This document shows, one piece after another, positions 37,740 to 50,539 of a stretch of 64,000 bases of DNA. Origin of the DNA: Malurus cyaneus samueli (taxonomy: Eukaryota; Chordata; Aves; Passeriformes; Maluridae); NCBI GenBank assembly GCA_009741485.1, contig CM019216.1, positions 56,028,918 to 56,092,917 on the forward strand, given 5' to 3'. The translations under genes were made by a program, and so were the position numbers. Position 1 is the stretch's first letter; each line of letters begins with the position of its first letter. The notes beneath the pieces were generated by a model, which was given only the letters and a program-made list of their open reading frames with translations, was not told the origin of the DNA and did not search any database.

Positions 37740-38130
37740 CCTAGGAATCTTAATTTTCCTCAATCATTGCTGTAACGGAATGCAAGTCTGCAGCAGCGGG
37801 GGTGAAATTATAGTACAAATTACCATGCTATGCCAGATAAATTATTCTCTGCAGCATGATTATTAAGTGATAGATAAATAACTAACACTGCAGGACTGAT
37901 TGACAAAATATAAGTGACCTGGAGCTAAGAAGGGCGCTGTGGAAATAACATTGCAGTGCAGCTAATATTTTAATACTGAAATGAGATTTTCCAAGGCAGA
38001 AAATTCTTAAAATAGTACATGACTAAGCCAGCTACAAGTTAACCGGGTACTAAGAGCTCTTCAGCTGAGAATGCCCAGCTTCACGACATGTTTCATGTAA
38101 ACGTTAGCTAAATACGAAGTTGGGCACTGG
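37740..38130. promoter_or_regulatory. Candidate conserved non-coding element
   Basis: A repeat-free block rich in motifs common in distal enhancers: 'gataaattatt', 'gattattaagtgatag', repeated 'ctgcag' E-box-like cores and 'gctaatatttta'. It also has CpGs kept in AT-rich DNA ('aacggaatg', 'agcagcggggg', 'gggcgctg', 'aaccgggt', 'cacgaca', 'aaacgtt', 'tacgaag'). CpG retention over 400 bases in such a background hints at constraint. There is no direct evidence of function. Confidence 0.28.
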
Positions 38131-39419
38131 TCTATGTTTTCTGTCTGAGGGGGACATAAAAGCAAGATTTAGAGTGCTGTTATATGTGCGTGATGGGGTT
38201 TTTTTCTGTCAAACAGGTGTTAGTAGACAGCCATCTTCTTTAGCAAAAGCTTCAAAGACACTGTGGGACACGGGCTCAGAAGTTATTCAGTGACATGGTG
38301 TCCTCCAGGTTTAGAAACAGAGCTAATAAAGAGACAAATTACTCAGACTTTTGTCAGAGTGAGCCCAAGAAATCACTCACCACGTGGGTTCTCTGGAGAC
38401 CCACTCCCATTATTTCTACAGCTGGGACCTGCTTCAGTTTGAACATTTCTGTGCAAAACACTATTGTAGTAGAATAACTTGTGTCCTACAGTTTGACTTT
38501 TTTCAAATTTACCAAATGTTCACTATCAGACCTTGTGACCTGTTTGCACAAAGTCTGATGTGTGTCTTAAAAGGAAGTGGCCCTGCCCAGCATTCTAGAA
38601 AGAAGAAATCTTTACACAAAAAAAAAAAAAAAAAAATAAGGGCACTCTCAGAGTAGGATTTTTGTCAAAGCAAGCAATCTGGATTAACAGCAAGGAGAAC
38701 ACCAGCTTTTTAGAAACTGCATATGCATCTGACAATGGGCAAAAAAGCTGACTGGGAAAAGGCATGATATGCCATATTCCAGAGGGAAAGTCATGATTAA
38801 CCACAATCATGAAAATAGTAATTGCACACAAAAAAACCCAAAAAAAAAAAAAAAACCCAAAAACCCCAAAAACAAAACATGCCATGAAAGAGAAGTGGTG
38901 AAAAGCATGCAGGTCCTTGATCCAGATTTTTATGCATTTTCTGCTGACCAGAAAAATTTGTTCTGAAACCTTTCTGTTAAGCCTTTGATTCACAATGTGC
39001 TGCAGAAGGAGTAAACCATTTATCCAGGTCCCTGTGAAGCTGGACTACTGGACAGTGAGTGACCTCGGTGGCAGAAGCAAAGCTGCTTTCAAGCATGCAG
39101 CAGCTGAGCAGAGGTCTCTGACCTCATAAAGGTGTGCTGCACACGGGATCTGATACCCAGGCACGTGCTCCAAATAGCATTCCTCACCCAGGCCTGGTGA
39201 GGGAGCTTGGCTAGTGTATTACTGTGACAGACGAGGAAACGAGACAGTGTTTTGATAATGCTCTTGATTTCAGGGAAATGCCTGCTTGCCTGAGGATCTT
39301 AAAATATTCCATGAAACAGCATTGACATGATGCTTAGAATGACACATTTCTTTGCCTCTATGTGTGTGTGTATGACTACCCTCATCAGACAGAATATATC
39401 ATAGGCAGAGGCAAGTTGC
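38131..39419. other. Unique non-coding stretch with A-rich patches
   Basis: Two A-rich low-complexity patches lie at about 38619-38637 and 38828-38879 (the second has C interruptions). ORFs running through them give poly-Lys or poly-Phe and are not genes. No other feature was recognised. Confidence 0.45.
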
Positions 39420-39530
39420 AAGAGGCTGAATAATAATTGCATGAGTCACGTGGATATTTAAAATCAAATGAAATCTGTCTAATTAAGTATCCAGGTAATA
39501 CAATACATAACTCCAGGAACTAAGAGATTC
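39420..39530. promoter_or_regulatory. AP-1 / E-box composite in candidate element
   Basis: TGAGTCACGTG at 39442-39452 overlaps a perfect AP-1 site (TGAGTCA) with a perfect palindromic E-box (CACGTG, the type bound by MITF, TFE and USF factors). It sits next to TAATAATTGCATGA and a CTAATTAAG homeodomain-type site. Close packing of different site types suggests a possible enhancer. A single 11-base match can also arise by chance in 64 kb. Confidence 0.25.
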
Positions 39531-42500
39531 CTGCTATAGATTAGTAGTGAGTAACTCACTAGAGAAGGCTGCTGTGTGTTGCCCTACATGCTGTCACAGC
39601 CTCTAATCTTTCCTAAATGCAGAACAAAATGAAAGATAAAAATAGAAAAAGGCAGAGAAAAACAGAGGCAATTACAGAGACCCATCCATGAAAAAATATG
39701 AATGTTCTGGTTACAGACAAACAGTCAGGGCAACCAAGACGGATCAAACTGAAGACCACATTCAGATACATCTAGTGGGACTCTCCCAGTGTGTGGAGGA
39801 AGTCACAAAAACAAAGCAGCATAGCCAGCTCACTGTCTCCTTAAGGCAGAACAAAATGCTAGCAGGTGACAGTAAACACAAAGAGATTGAAGAAGATGGC
39901 TCTCTGGAGAAAGGCCCTTGTCAGAACTTTGAGAACACAAGAAAAAGAAAGGCAGATTTTTGTTTTCTTGTTTTCAAGTCAATTTTGAAACTGAGTGTAG
40001 CTCTGTAGGGAAGAGAATTGTTCCCTGGGGGAATTAGGGAAGTTGTAGAGTTCAAACAGAATGAAGAACAGGGGGGAAATCAATATTTTTTTTCTCTAGA
40101 GGATTGCTTTCAGTACTTGGTACTCTCTAGAATCAAAGCAGAAATTAAAAAAAGCAAAACCAAACAAAAGCAAGTCTCCCACCTCTATATTCTTAGCTAT
40201 TAAAAAGGAAAATGACAAGGGCTCAATCATGTGGTATTGAGACTTCTGGAGTTTTGGACTAACCTTGCTATCTAGTATTTCATTACAAAGCTGTGAAATT
40301 CCTTGAAGGGATGCTCCTTCGCTCCTTTCACCCTCCTCATGATCCATCAGTTTATTTGTTTGCTCTCTGAACACTTCTGTGCCCACAAAAGAAGCGCTGC
40401 AAGATAAAGTAATCAGCTGGTATCCTGGTATGTGCATATTCTATCTGGCTTTACAGGGCAGATTTAAGGCTGGATGCCATTTCCTGACTTTTAAAATGGA
40501 AGACATTTTTATCCTAACCAGTGAGATCCCAGTATTTAAAAGATCCATGTATTAAACCCCAACTATTTAATACTTTCCCTTTAGATCTATTTCAGTAACT
40601 ACATTTTCTTGCAGCAACCACCCAGGTGGTATTCTTCTACTCTCTGCACAGCACTGCAAAGCACAGAGCTCACAGCTCTGCCCTTAATTGGTAGTGGCAT
40701 GTTGAGAAGCACTGATGGTTCTGCAAAGTCTTGCATGCATAAGAAGATCACTGTTGTCTTTAATGTTCAGGTTCTCTGAAATGTCAGGTGTTTGCCTTTC
40801 ATTCTCCCCCTCCTCCCTCCTTCATGTCCCTCTCCCCCAAAAAATTCTTCACAGGAAAAAATATATCATCAGCTGGGAGCAGGTGGTTTTAAGCAAAGCA
40901 AATTATGTTTTCTGCTTCACTGGACTATCTCCTGCCCTGCAGTATGGGAGAAATCCCAGAACGTGCATGCCAGTCTCAGGGAGCTTCCATCAACCATGGC
41001 CATTTCTGAAGGACAGCAAATTGTTAAGAGTACCAAGATGAAAGCTTAGTGGGCTAACTTGAATTTAATATGATGTATTGCACCCTGGATTGTTGCTGTG
41101 GTGGCTTAATGCTGTTCTGAGCAGACAGCTCTAAAATTTTATGGAAGCAGCTCGTGTCATGACAATGGTTCAAAGTTGCTTTCCTTTGCCACTGAATGAG
41201 TAAATGAAGTAGGAGTAAGGAAATGTCATTGTACCTCAATTGTTTGGTGTAGACAATCCTCCAGACCAGTTTCTACAGCCACACATTGAAAGAAACTGTA
41301 ACCAGACTCACAAAGACAGAATTGCTTCAATGAAAATATTGATTCTGAAGTCCCTACCGAACTATACATGTCTTCATGACCTTTCATCCTCCATGATATG
41401 CTGGCTTTGTCTGAGTTGCCATATAGAATTAGTATGGCCAGTGTATCCCATTTGGGCAGCATTGAACAGGACCATACCCATAACTGAGCACAATCTATGC
41501 TGCTGCCGAGTGTCTTGGAAAGATGACAATATTTGGGAAAGGAACAAACCCCCATTCTCCCCTGCCAGCTCTTGTTTACAGCAATGAACAGGACGTAAGC
41601 TGCATGCTGGACCTTCTTGTGCCGTTTCCACAAACGTTTTCCCTGCAGACCTGCTCTTGGCAGGGCCTGGAAGAGCAACCAGGGCTGTCCTGTTGCTGTT
41701 CTAATGAGGGACTGTGACAGCGAGAAAGAGAGGGAAAGAAAAGACGGAATTTGAGATGGCCATTCTGCTCCAGGGGAGGACAGTTACCCTATATGACTGC
41801 AGGATGCATGTGCTGACTCATTTTCTGTTTTAAAGAATTATTTGTGATGTTGGGGAGAGCACAAATGCTACTTCCTCAGAAAGGAAACATGGTTGAGAAC
41901 CGCAGCAGGGAGCTGAGAGCTTGTGCTCAACAGCAGCTGTAGGACTGAGCCACTGCAAGATCTGGTGGGAAAACTGAGTGAGCCAAAATCCCTTTTGGAA
42001 GCATATATGGCAAATTAGAAGCTGGGACATATTTTGGACATATATGGTTCACTTTTACTCAAAAGACAAAAAAATCAGTCACATGTCCAGAGGTCCATGG
42101 GAAGTCTGTACTTATGAAAAAAGCCAATCCCACATCAGCCTTCAGTTCTCTGAAACACTTGGCACGTGAAGCCTTCACCTGTTCGCCCCAAAATAATTTG
42201 CAAGTGTTGTTTCTCCCAGCCCATCCACCAATACCATAATAATCTTATCCATCCAAGCACACAGTTCCCATACAACTACTTCATCTCTCCCACTTGCTTG
42301 TCAAAAAAGCTCACTGTGCTGTGTTTGCTGATGCTTGCAACAGAATTTCATCATACTTTCTTGAGTCTCACAAAAGGGTGGAGGCTGAGCAACCTTTCAT
42401 TTTCTGGCAGGTGCTGGGAATTGCCTCTGGGGAGGAATCTAAGTGTGGCACAAACAAGTAGGTTCTCTCTCAAAGCTCAATTTTTTTGGTCTCATCTCTG

Positions 42501-45500
42501 ATCTGAAAGCTCTACACAGCATCACTTCAATTCCTCCCTAAATACCACAATCTCTGAATGTTTCAAAACCAGGATGACCCAAACCCAAATATTTTTTCAG
42601 TGTGTATCACAAAACTAGATAACATTTAAGCTAATTACTTGAACATGAATGTGAGGTTTGTTCCAGATCAATGTCTTAAAGAAATGATGAATTTAGGGGT
42701 TGTTTCTAGCAGAGAGGGCTTTTCTTGTATTACCAAACACTTCATGAAACATCTTGCTTCCAAAGAAAAATTGAAGGAAGTCGAAATATTTATATAAACT
42801 TGTCCTGTTTACTGTCTATTTCCCTGCACTTCAAAACTGATCCTGACACCAGCAGTTTATGAGGCTGATTCTGTGGCCAACGACACAAAGACTTGAAGGA
42901 TTCAAGACAAGCCCATATCCAAGGTCCAGCTAGAAAAGGGTCAGCTCTGGGCCCTAAGGAAACAGGCACACTCTGTGATCCAATTGACTGCAGCACAACC
43001 CCAGGGCTTGGCATCTGCCTTCGGGTTTCTCTTCCCAAAATCCATTTACTTTAAAGGTGAGATATTGGGGAAGAGGGAGGGGAGCCATAAGAAGCAAATG
43101 ACTAACTGCAAGAGGCAGCAATTGGACTCAGCATGTTCTGCTAATACACACCTGATAAAAAGCATTTCTTTTCTCCTCACTGCAAGCAATCAGTTTTATT
43201 AACATTGAACGGTAATGTGGAATGACTGTGAGGGAAAAATGTTTAAAAAAATAAAAAGAAACCCTGCAGGTGAGCAAGATTGATTTTAATAAAAACAACA
43301 GAAGAAATACATTTCTGGGACATTTTCTGCCCCCCTCCTCTTTGGAGGGTAAGATGTGACGAGTCTGGTGTTGTCAGTCTTGCCAGCAGGAGGGCAGTGA
43401 CAGGTTGAGCAGCGTGTCTGACAGGACTGAAGCCAAATCTCCAAGAGAAGTAGCACAGTGCAGAATGGCCAATATTACAGATTATGTGGGGGAGAAGGAA
43501 TGCACAAGGGTTATTCAGATACCATTATACACAGCAAAAATAAACCCTGAAACAACAACCCACAAGCAAATCAGGATGACAGCTCTGCAAAAAAACAGCA
43601 AGAAATGAACTCCATCTGATTCAAATCATGCTGAATTACAAAGAAAAATATCACTAGCAACAGACAAGCATTACATCTCACACTCCTTTAAGGGGGCAGA
43701 CAGAGCTGCACAGGGCTCATATGCTTGTAAAAATACAAGTTTTGCCTTTACATTATGTTCAGGCTGAAAGTGATGGATGAAGTCCAACATGATACCTTCT
43801 CACCATTGTATTTGCAGTGACCACAGAGCTCCTGCTCAGAGTTTCAGTGTCCAAGACCTATCAGGTAATGGCAGTGTCACTCCCACAGCAATTACTCACG
43901 CAAGTAACAGCTACACAGATGCATAACACAGTAGAGTTTCACAGTGTGTGATATTTTTGCTATTATGGTGAAAAATCAGCATTTGTGCTTAAAACTTTGA
44001 AGTTGTTTCTCTCAACGTGTTGTGTTAATCTTTCTTTTTTCTCCCACTTGTCTTCAGAAGCCATCTCCTGGTGCCACTCACTCCTCAGGTTGGCAGCAAA
44101 CTGCCTGCTGAGCTATGAAGTCCTGGAATTCTTGTTGTAGTTTTTATCAGTGTTCAGCAGCAGCTCATCTTATCTAACACACTTCTGTTGGAAAAAGAGA
44201 ACTTGCAGTCTTTCCAACTTTGTATCTTGCAGATTTGCCTACCCTCTTAGGTTTTAATGATCTTGTGGACATTGTCTGCACCAGCTAGGAGTTTTATTGC
44301 AATCCCTATGACCCAAGAAGAAATCTGGGATGCTTCTGTCCTCAAAAAGGAGTAAGAGGGAAAAGGTTTCTTTGCTTTTTCAACCTGTGAATATCCTATT
44401 TTTGCAAAACAAACATGAAGTGTCAGTATGGGCACCCATTCCAGAGATCAGCTAATATAATCCATTTTACTAGTAACTGGCCATTGGGATAATGAGATCC
44501 TAAGGGCAGAGCTGGGTGGAAAATGCTCAATATCAGCTTAATCATTAAACAGGAAAAAAAAATAGAAAGAAAAAGACAATTAAAACAAAAGAGACTGACA
44601 GAGAGAGACCAAGAAGAAATGACAGCAGATTTGGGCACAAGAGAGGGATAAGACCTATCTGCAAATGGGGATCACATTTGGTGATTAGTCTCAGCCAAGA
44701 AAAACACAGGACAATTTTTTGGGTAAGATTTCAAAACAAATATGTATTTCTGTTCTGAAATAGGATTTTTCTGTGTAAAAAGGGAGCTACATAAGAAGAC
44801 AATGAGAAAGATCTAGCCTCAAATAGCAAATGGGAACACAGTGTCAGGCTGAATGCAATTTTTCAGTTCAACATCTCCTCCCTGCTTCCATCTCTCCAAT
44901 TTAATTTAAATGCCATATACACGATGTTCTGCTTTATTTTAAAACACTATTCTCCTGTTCAATTGTGTAAATAAAGAAAAAGTAAAAAAACAGAAGAGTT
45001 GTTATTCATAAAGCTCTGCTTAAAGGAGCTAGCTGGGTACAACAGAGTACAGAGTACCCAGACCCAGGACATTCAAACATGTACCAAAAACCATGACTTG
45101 GTGCACTTCCAGGTAATCCATGGGTGAACTTACTTGGGGAAGAGGGAGGAGAAGGCTGGAATTAGAAGGAGGGGGAAGAAACTGCACCTCTCAGCCTTGC
45201 CTTGCATGGTCATCTGCCCCAGACAGGTAACACACTGCCCCATGGTAGAGTGTGCTCGCAGAGGAAACTTTGTGCACTCCCATGCAATGCACCTGTAAGA
45301 GGCCAGGAATGCTGGCTCTTTGGTGACAACAGGTTTCACACTGCTGCTTTATGGCTTTCCCTCTCAGCAGTAATTTTGGATTTATCAGAACAGGCTATTC
45401 TGCATACAAGGCTGACAGTGCAATTTATTGTATCCCACAGATCATACCCAAGCATATGTCCCTATGTGAAATGCTGTTTTACTCATTCAGCATTCACGCG

Positions 45501-46140
45501 TGGATGATTTCTTGTGCCTCAAGTATTTAATCTAATGGGCACTTTTAGTATACACAACTACAGGCACTAAGATTAAGGATTTAAAGTACGAGGCCAATAT
45601 ATAATATAAATGAAAATCTCTTTGGCACCCACAGATATAATATAGTATTTGGGCTTTCTGACCTTGAGTACAATTTCCATATACTCATAAAAAATTGATA
45701 GCACTTCTCATTATCCATTCCCCTCTCTTCAGCCCGCCCACCCTTCTCTCCCACATTGCAGCCACCACCTCTGATTCCCGGTCCTGTGCATCAGTCTTAG
45801 GGTCACCCCCAGGGGTGTCTGGGGCACCTATTTCAGGCTCTACAAGGAGGTCTCTGTTCTCTGCAATCCATAGGAGCATATCAGGGAGCCCATCTCTTCC
45901 CTTTCAGCCAAGAGACTGAGACTTATTCCCAAACATGAGATGCAAAGAAATCTTTCCACGGCCACAAAAGTCTCTAAGCTGCTTGCAGCACAGCGCTGGG
46001 TTTCTCAGAAAGCTGCTTCTCTGAGACATCACTCAGCAACAGCTCGGTTTCTAGCCATCCTGTTGTTCAGGCATCAGCACAATAGTTCATTCCTAGTGTT
46101 TTGGGGAGTGTATTATTCCTGTTTTATAAAAGGCTTATCC
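39531..46140. other. Unique non-coding stretch
   Basis: About 6.6 kb with no recognised exon, RNA gene or transposon. The longest ORF (41226-41678 minus, 150 codons) overlaps competing ORFs on both strands, has no domain signature and is taken as chance. A pyrimidine-rich patch occurs near 45710-45770. Confidence 0.4.
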
Positions 46141-46580
46141 ATTCTATGATTGAATTAATAAGAGAAAAAGCTTTAGTGGGGAATAATGTGTATCTAATTA
46201 TTAATGTACTATAGAACTTAGCTTTTATATTGCAATTTATATTGCAATTACCTTCTTTGTGATATAAAGCAGAACAATACAGAGGAAGAACTTCTTTATT
46301 AATGCCTAATAGCATGGTAATTTAAAATATTCAAGTTTCTTTAATAAGGTGCTGTATGAATGTTACCTAATTTGACAAGATTAATTATACAATTAATTTG
46401 AGACTGCTCTCAATTAAATTAGTAAAAATTCTTAAGAATACAGGAACCTAACATGAAGTGAGATACCTATTAAACAGGGTATTAATTAGACAGAGATGAA
46501 ATAATGCATGCTTTGTTAATATAAAGGGCATTGAGGAGTTGGTAAAGATGTATTATTTCATTACTTTAATAAAATAAAGG
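46141..46580. promoter_or_regulatory. Candidate conserved element, TAATTA-rich with 12-bp tandem duplication
   Basis: A 440-base, strongly AT-rich but non-repetitive block. It contains three TAATTA homeodomain dimer-type sites (46195-46200, 46382-46387, 46483-46488), many single ATTA cores and an ATGCAT motif at about 46505. It also has a perfect 12-bp tandem duplication at 46226-46249, in which each unit carries the 8-base palindrome ATTGCAAT (C/EBP-like). The block sits just upstream of a CR1 insertion. This is the densest cluster of homeodomain-type sites I saw, but AT-rich DNA raises the chance rate of such sites. Confidence 0.3.
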
Positions 46581-46924
46581 TAGTCCAGGCACAAAACAAT
46601 TTCAGAGAATCCTTCAGAGCTCTGTGTAATAGAAGTCAGTGTTAGTTCTGCTACAAGGACCGAGGAGACTGATTCTCACTTCAGGTCAGATTTATTCCAA
46701 GTTGTTTGATCCTGCAGAACTCCTCCCATGTTATTGCAGGGTAAATCCATGTACAGTCCCAATGGAGCAATGGGAAATGGAGGTAGAGGTCAGTCATGGA
46801 TTAGAAAATGTGCACCAGCTAAATCTGTATTAAAGAAAATGAAAAAGAATGATGCACCACAGGACCAGAAGTTCATCATATGAAACAGGTTAGAGTTCAG
46901 AATACTAATGGAAAGAAAACAAGG
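46581..46924. other. Unique stretch before CR1
   Basis: No gene was seen. Part of 46860-46924 might be a very decayed continuation of the CR1 fragment that follows, but I could not align it with confidence. Confidence 0.35.
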
Positions 46925-47690
46925 CCAAAGGCAGGATCACGACCATGGACTTCATAAGAGAGGACTTTGTTCATGGACCTACTTGGAAGCATCCCAAGGA
47001 AACAGTCCCAGAGAGAGCAGGAGACCTGACTGATTTTCAAGGGCTACATGTTCCAGTATCTAGAACTGGCCATTCTGCCCTGCAGACCAAAGCTGATAGG
47101 AGGCCTGCAGGGATGAATGAGCTGCTCCTGACAAAAACCCAATACAACACAGAAGAGTACAAGGGATAGAAAACAGGGGTCAGGCAACCCACGAGGAGTA
47201 AAGATACTGCAAGTGTGCAGTGATGAGATTATGACAGCCAAGGACCACAGGGATCTCAATCTGACAATTACATGAAGGGCAACAAGAAAAGCTGATACAG
47301 GTAAAACAGCAGCAAAAGGGATAATAGGGAAAATGAATGATGCTGAATAGGAATGTGGGTCCTTACAAAAAGCCACAAAGAAGGTCAAGATCACCATGAC
47401 TTCTGCACCTCTTTTTACTGCTCATATCCAATATCCCACACACTGGAGGCCAGGAGGAAGCTCCAGAGAAAGGAAAATTAACTGTTTGTGAAGGAGGTAG
47501 GGAACACTTAGACAAACACTGTGCACACATCCCTGGGACCTGATGGGAGGCACCCAGAAGTGCTCAGGGAGCTGGCCAGTGTCATTGTGAGGCCAGTCTT
47601 GATTATCTTTGAAAGATTGTGGTGATCAGGGGCAGTTTCCATCTCAAGGGACAGGCGACAGTAGGTGCTAACTTTTTCAAAGGTGGATCA
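46925..47690 (+). mobile_element. CR1 LINE ORF2 fragment (EN-RT linker and RT start), sense
   Basis: Sense-strand CR1 ORF2 from the linker behind the endonuclease into the RT domain. The open frame at 46945-47169 carries DFIREDF (CR1 DFRRADF type), TVPERAG, and RRPAGMNELLLTK (CR1 RRPAWMNKELLTK) in order. Near 47276-47300, 'gggcaacaagaaaagctgat' gives the KGNKKSF block. From 47536 to 47622 an uninterrupted 29-codon match begins GPDGRHPEVLRELA and ends IIFERLW. The following 'gatcaggggcagtttccatc' is the decayed SGEVPEDW region. The fragment then stops at about 47690. Stops and frameshifts separate the matching blocks. Both ends are missing: no endonuclease, no RT active site and no 3' tail. 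Confidence 0.88.
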
Positions 47691-47780
47691 CTTTTTTTCA
47701 TTCTGAAATGGCACACGCAGTGTATTTCAGACGTGTGAATTCTTGCTCACAGCCTGCATTATATTAATCACAACAAAATT

Positions 47781-47895
47781 CTTGTGAGATGGAGAAGCTC
47801 TGTTGAGCACTTCTTCCTTTCAGAGATACTGACTTCAAATGACCTGCCTGAGGTCAGAGATGAAATCTACTGTGTGTGAACCCAGTCCTGATGAG
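47781..47895 (-). repeat. MIR-like ancient SINE relic, antisense
   Basis: The order 'gagatggagaa', 'tgacctgcctgaggtcagag' and 'gtgtgaacccagtcctgatg' is that of the antisense MIR/CORE-SINE pattern: the retained 'acttgcccaaggtcac' box followed by 'gaacccag.tcctga'. Divergence is high, as expected for an element predating the bird-mammal split. Chance similarity is not excluded. Confidence 0.42.
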
Positions 47896-50539
47896 TATTA
47901 GTCTATCGCTCTTCACTAGAGGGTTGTTCACATTTCCACCATATCCGGCTTATAAGGATAATAAAGTTTCTGGCAAATATTTTCACAGCACTCTCCAGTA
48001 TGAATGTAATCAAATTTGTACCCATCCAGAGTGGTATTTCTCTCATCTAGCATCAGACTTCCACAATGTGGACATCAACATCCAAGCTAGTCACTCTGTG
48101 ATACCTTTGTAGATAAGGGAAAAAAAGCAGACCCTGTTAGACATGCATTACCAGATCTGTTAGATATCTGTTTAAGAGGTCATGTTTCATATTCTGGAAC
48201 TGCCAGTATCTGTGAAAAAAGGGAGCCTAGCACGACTTGCTCAGAAGAATTTCATCCCAAGGATAGCAGATAAAATATGTTAGCTCATTTTGTCTGGGAA
48301 ACAGAATACACGATATTGCTGATATGACCAATGAGAACAGAACCTATTGCAAATGTCAAATATTTGGAAGCTATCCACAGGGTGACCTTTAGTGAGATAT
48401 TCTTCAAATAAACTGCAAGAGCAAATAAAATCAAAACAGGCATTCCAAGAACAGGAAGATTCTTGATTATTAGATATTATAGCTCTTTCATGTGAATTCC
48501 TACCTTCTCTCCATTTCAAACTCAGTCAGACAACATGAGTTTAGGTATTTGAATTCAACCAAAGCAGTTTTAGTTTTTACTGTTAATATTAGTACCATAT
48601 TATGTGTACAAGTTATTGTCAGAGACTCTTCTATATTATGACAAGCTAGTCATGATCACTTTGAAGGTATTTTACAGAATTGCTGTACATGTGCTGAAAT
48701 GTTTTACTATATAAATTAGATTTTTTTCTGCACTGTAGTTATACAAATGTAAAATCAAAAGCTTTAAGGAGATTTGAAACTTTCAAGGTTTCAAGTATAC
48801 CTTACATTTCTTTTTTGTAGAAATGTGAGTTTAATATGTCTTCTCTGAAGCTTTTTTTTAGCAGAAACATGAAAAGTTTTATCACCTTAGAATGAAACAC
48901 AACCAGCCTCTGCTCACTCATCCAGACTAAAACCTAATGACACATAAATTCAAACTACTGAATTCCAGTGTTAAAACCAGTTCAAATTTATTTTGGAAAA
49001 TGAGAATTGTTCTGTTTCTCAACAAAGCAGTTTTGCTGCTACACGATTAGGTGTGATGGTTTGGTAGATAGTCCATCATCATAGCTTCAGCCTTTCTAAC
49101 ATGACATCTCAAAAACACACTGAAAATATGGTGAAAACAGCCATTTCTGCCATAGAGTGACAGCAATTCCCATTCCTACTGGTGCCTGTCGAGTGCCCAG
49201 ATATAAATGTCAGCTGAGCGCAGTGCTCCTAAGAAGTGTCTTCAAAACCATAAAAAGGCATTCTGCAAAGATCCATCTCTTTGACCTGACTGCAGGAAAC
49301 TTTGAGGAGATGATTGAAGAGAGCATGGCTAGAGGCAAGCATTCAAACCAATTGTTCTGCTGTGTCAGAACAAGGGCAGAAGGGATGACACATTTAAAGG
49401 GTCCGTTTTGAATATCTCACAATTTCAACAGAGGGGAAGAAACCAAGTTTTTCTAGCTTCCAAAGCAGTGATATACCTATCATGACAATTAAAAAAAATA
49501 ATAATACTAACATTCTTCAACCCACCCAAAAACTTGCCTTCCTTCATCATCTTTATCCTGTTCTGCAGGCCAAAGACTTTGCATGAAAATATTTATTGTA
49601 TTTTTACTTGAAATGACAAACCTGTGTCTGTGTAAAATCCACTATGCACCAGTGACAGCCACACATTCTTCTTACTCTGCTCTTGTGTGAAACACTTAAC
49701 TAGGTCTCTCTGCTCACTAGTGAGGGTGTGGGGCACAGCCGAAAGCTCAGACCCACAATATCAGAATAATAGAACAACCTGAAGTTTGTTTAAACGTTGT
49801 CAGTCAGAGATGGGGGTAATTGTAAACTAAATGAGAGCTTGCCAGCCATAACTAAGCCATGGGAATGGGGAATGTGCCTGCACAGAAACATTTAAATGGC
49901 AGAGCTGTCAACCTTCCTGGCACATCAGTGTTTTTCAGTTTTCATGCAGTACTTTCCCCACCCCCAAGAAAAACCCACTTATTCACCTTTCTTCAGTTTA
50001 GAAAAGATCAAGTGTCCAAAGGTCTACCCCAAAAGCTGTGATCTACTCATTCCTCCATTTCTACAAGTTATCTCTAACCTTACATTTGGCTCAAACAGCT
50101 GTCACTTCAGAGAAATGTGTGAAAGGAACCAGACTGTGTCTCCAACTACAGTCTACAGAGTATAGCAAATACCACTGCAGAACTCATCTTCCTACTCTGA
50201 CAAGTGTAGTTAATGAAGTGCAGGCCAAAATCTTGCAGTAAGTTGCTTTATACATATCCTGTACTACTTAGTTTCAAAACAGAGATTTTACTTGCAGGGA
50301 AAACTTCCACTTGGGAATGTGTTGCCAGTCAGCCTAGCAACATGCCCCTCAATCTGGAGGATGTGTGGTCTCCAAAGGCAGCACTTTGGGACTGTCTGTC
50401 AAAACAGCAGCATCCCATTCAAGAGACAAAGTGTTGAAGTAATCTCATGTCTTTTACAGAGCTACGTTCAAGCCAGGACTTTTCTTTTAATGAAGCTTGC
50501 TGATCAAGGTTATCAAGTCAGGCAGTCAATAGCACTGAA
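47896..50539. other. Unique non-coding stretch
   Basis: No gene, RNA gene or transposon was recognised. A short A/TAA run lies at about 49490-49508, and a small perfect hairpin (ttgaaac, 7-base loop, gtttcaa) is at 48774-48794. Confidence 0.4.

Noticed and set aside
41226..41678. 150-codon minus-strand ORF
   Set aside because: It overlaps ORFs of similar length on the plus strand and in a second minus frame, with no domain signature. Expected by chance in 64 kb.
43382..43405. CTCF-like site (ccagcaggagggcag)
   Set aside because: The core is off by one inserted base from the CTCF consensus, so it is not a credible full site.
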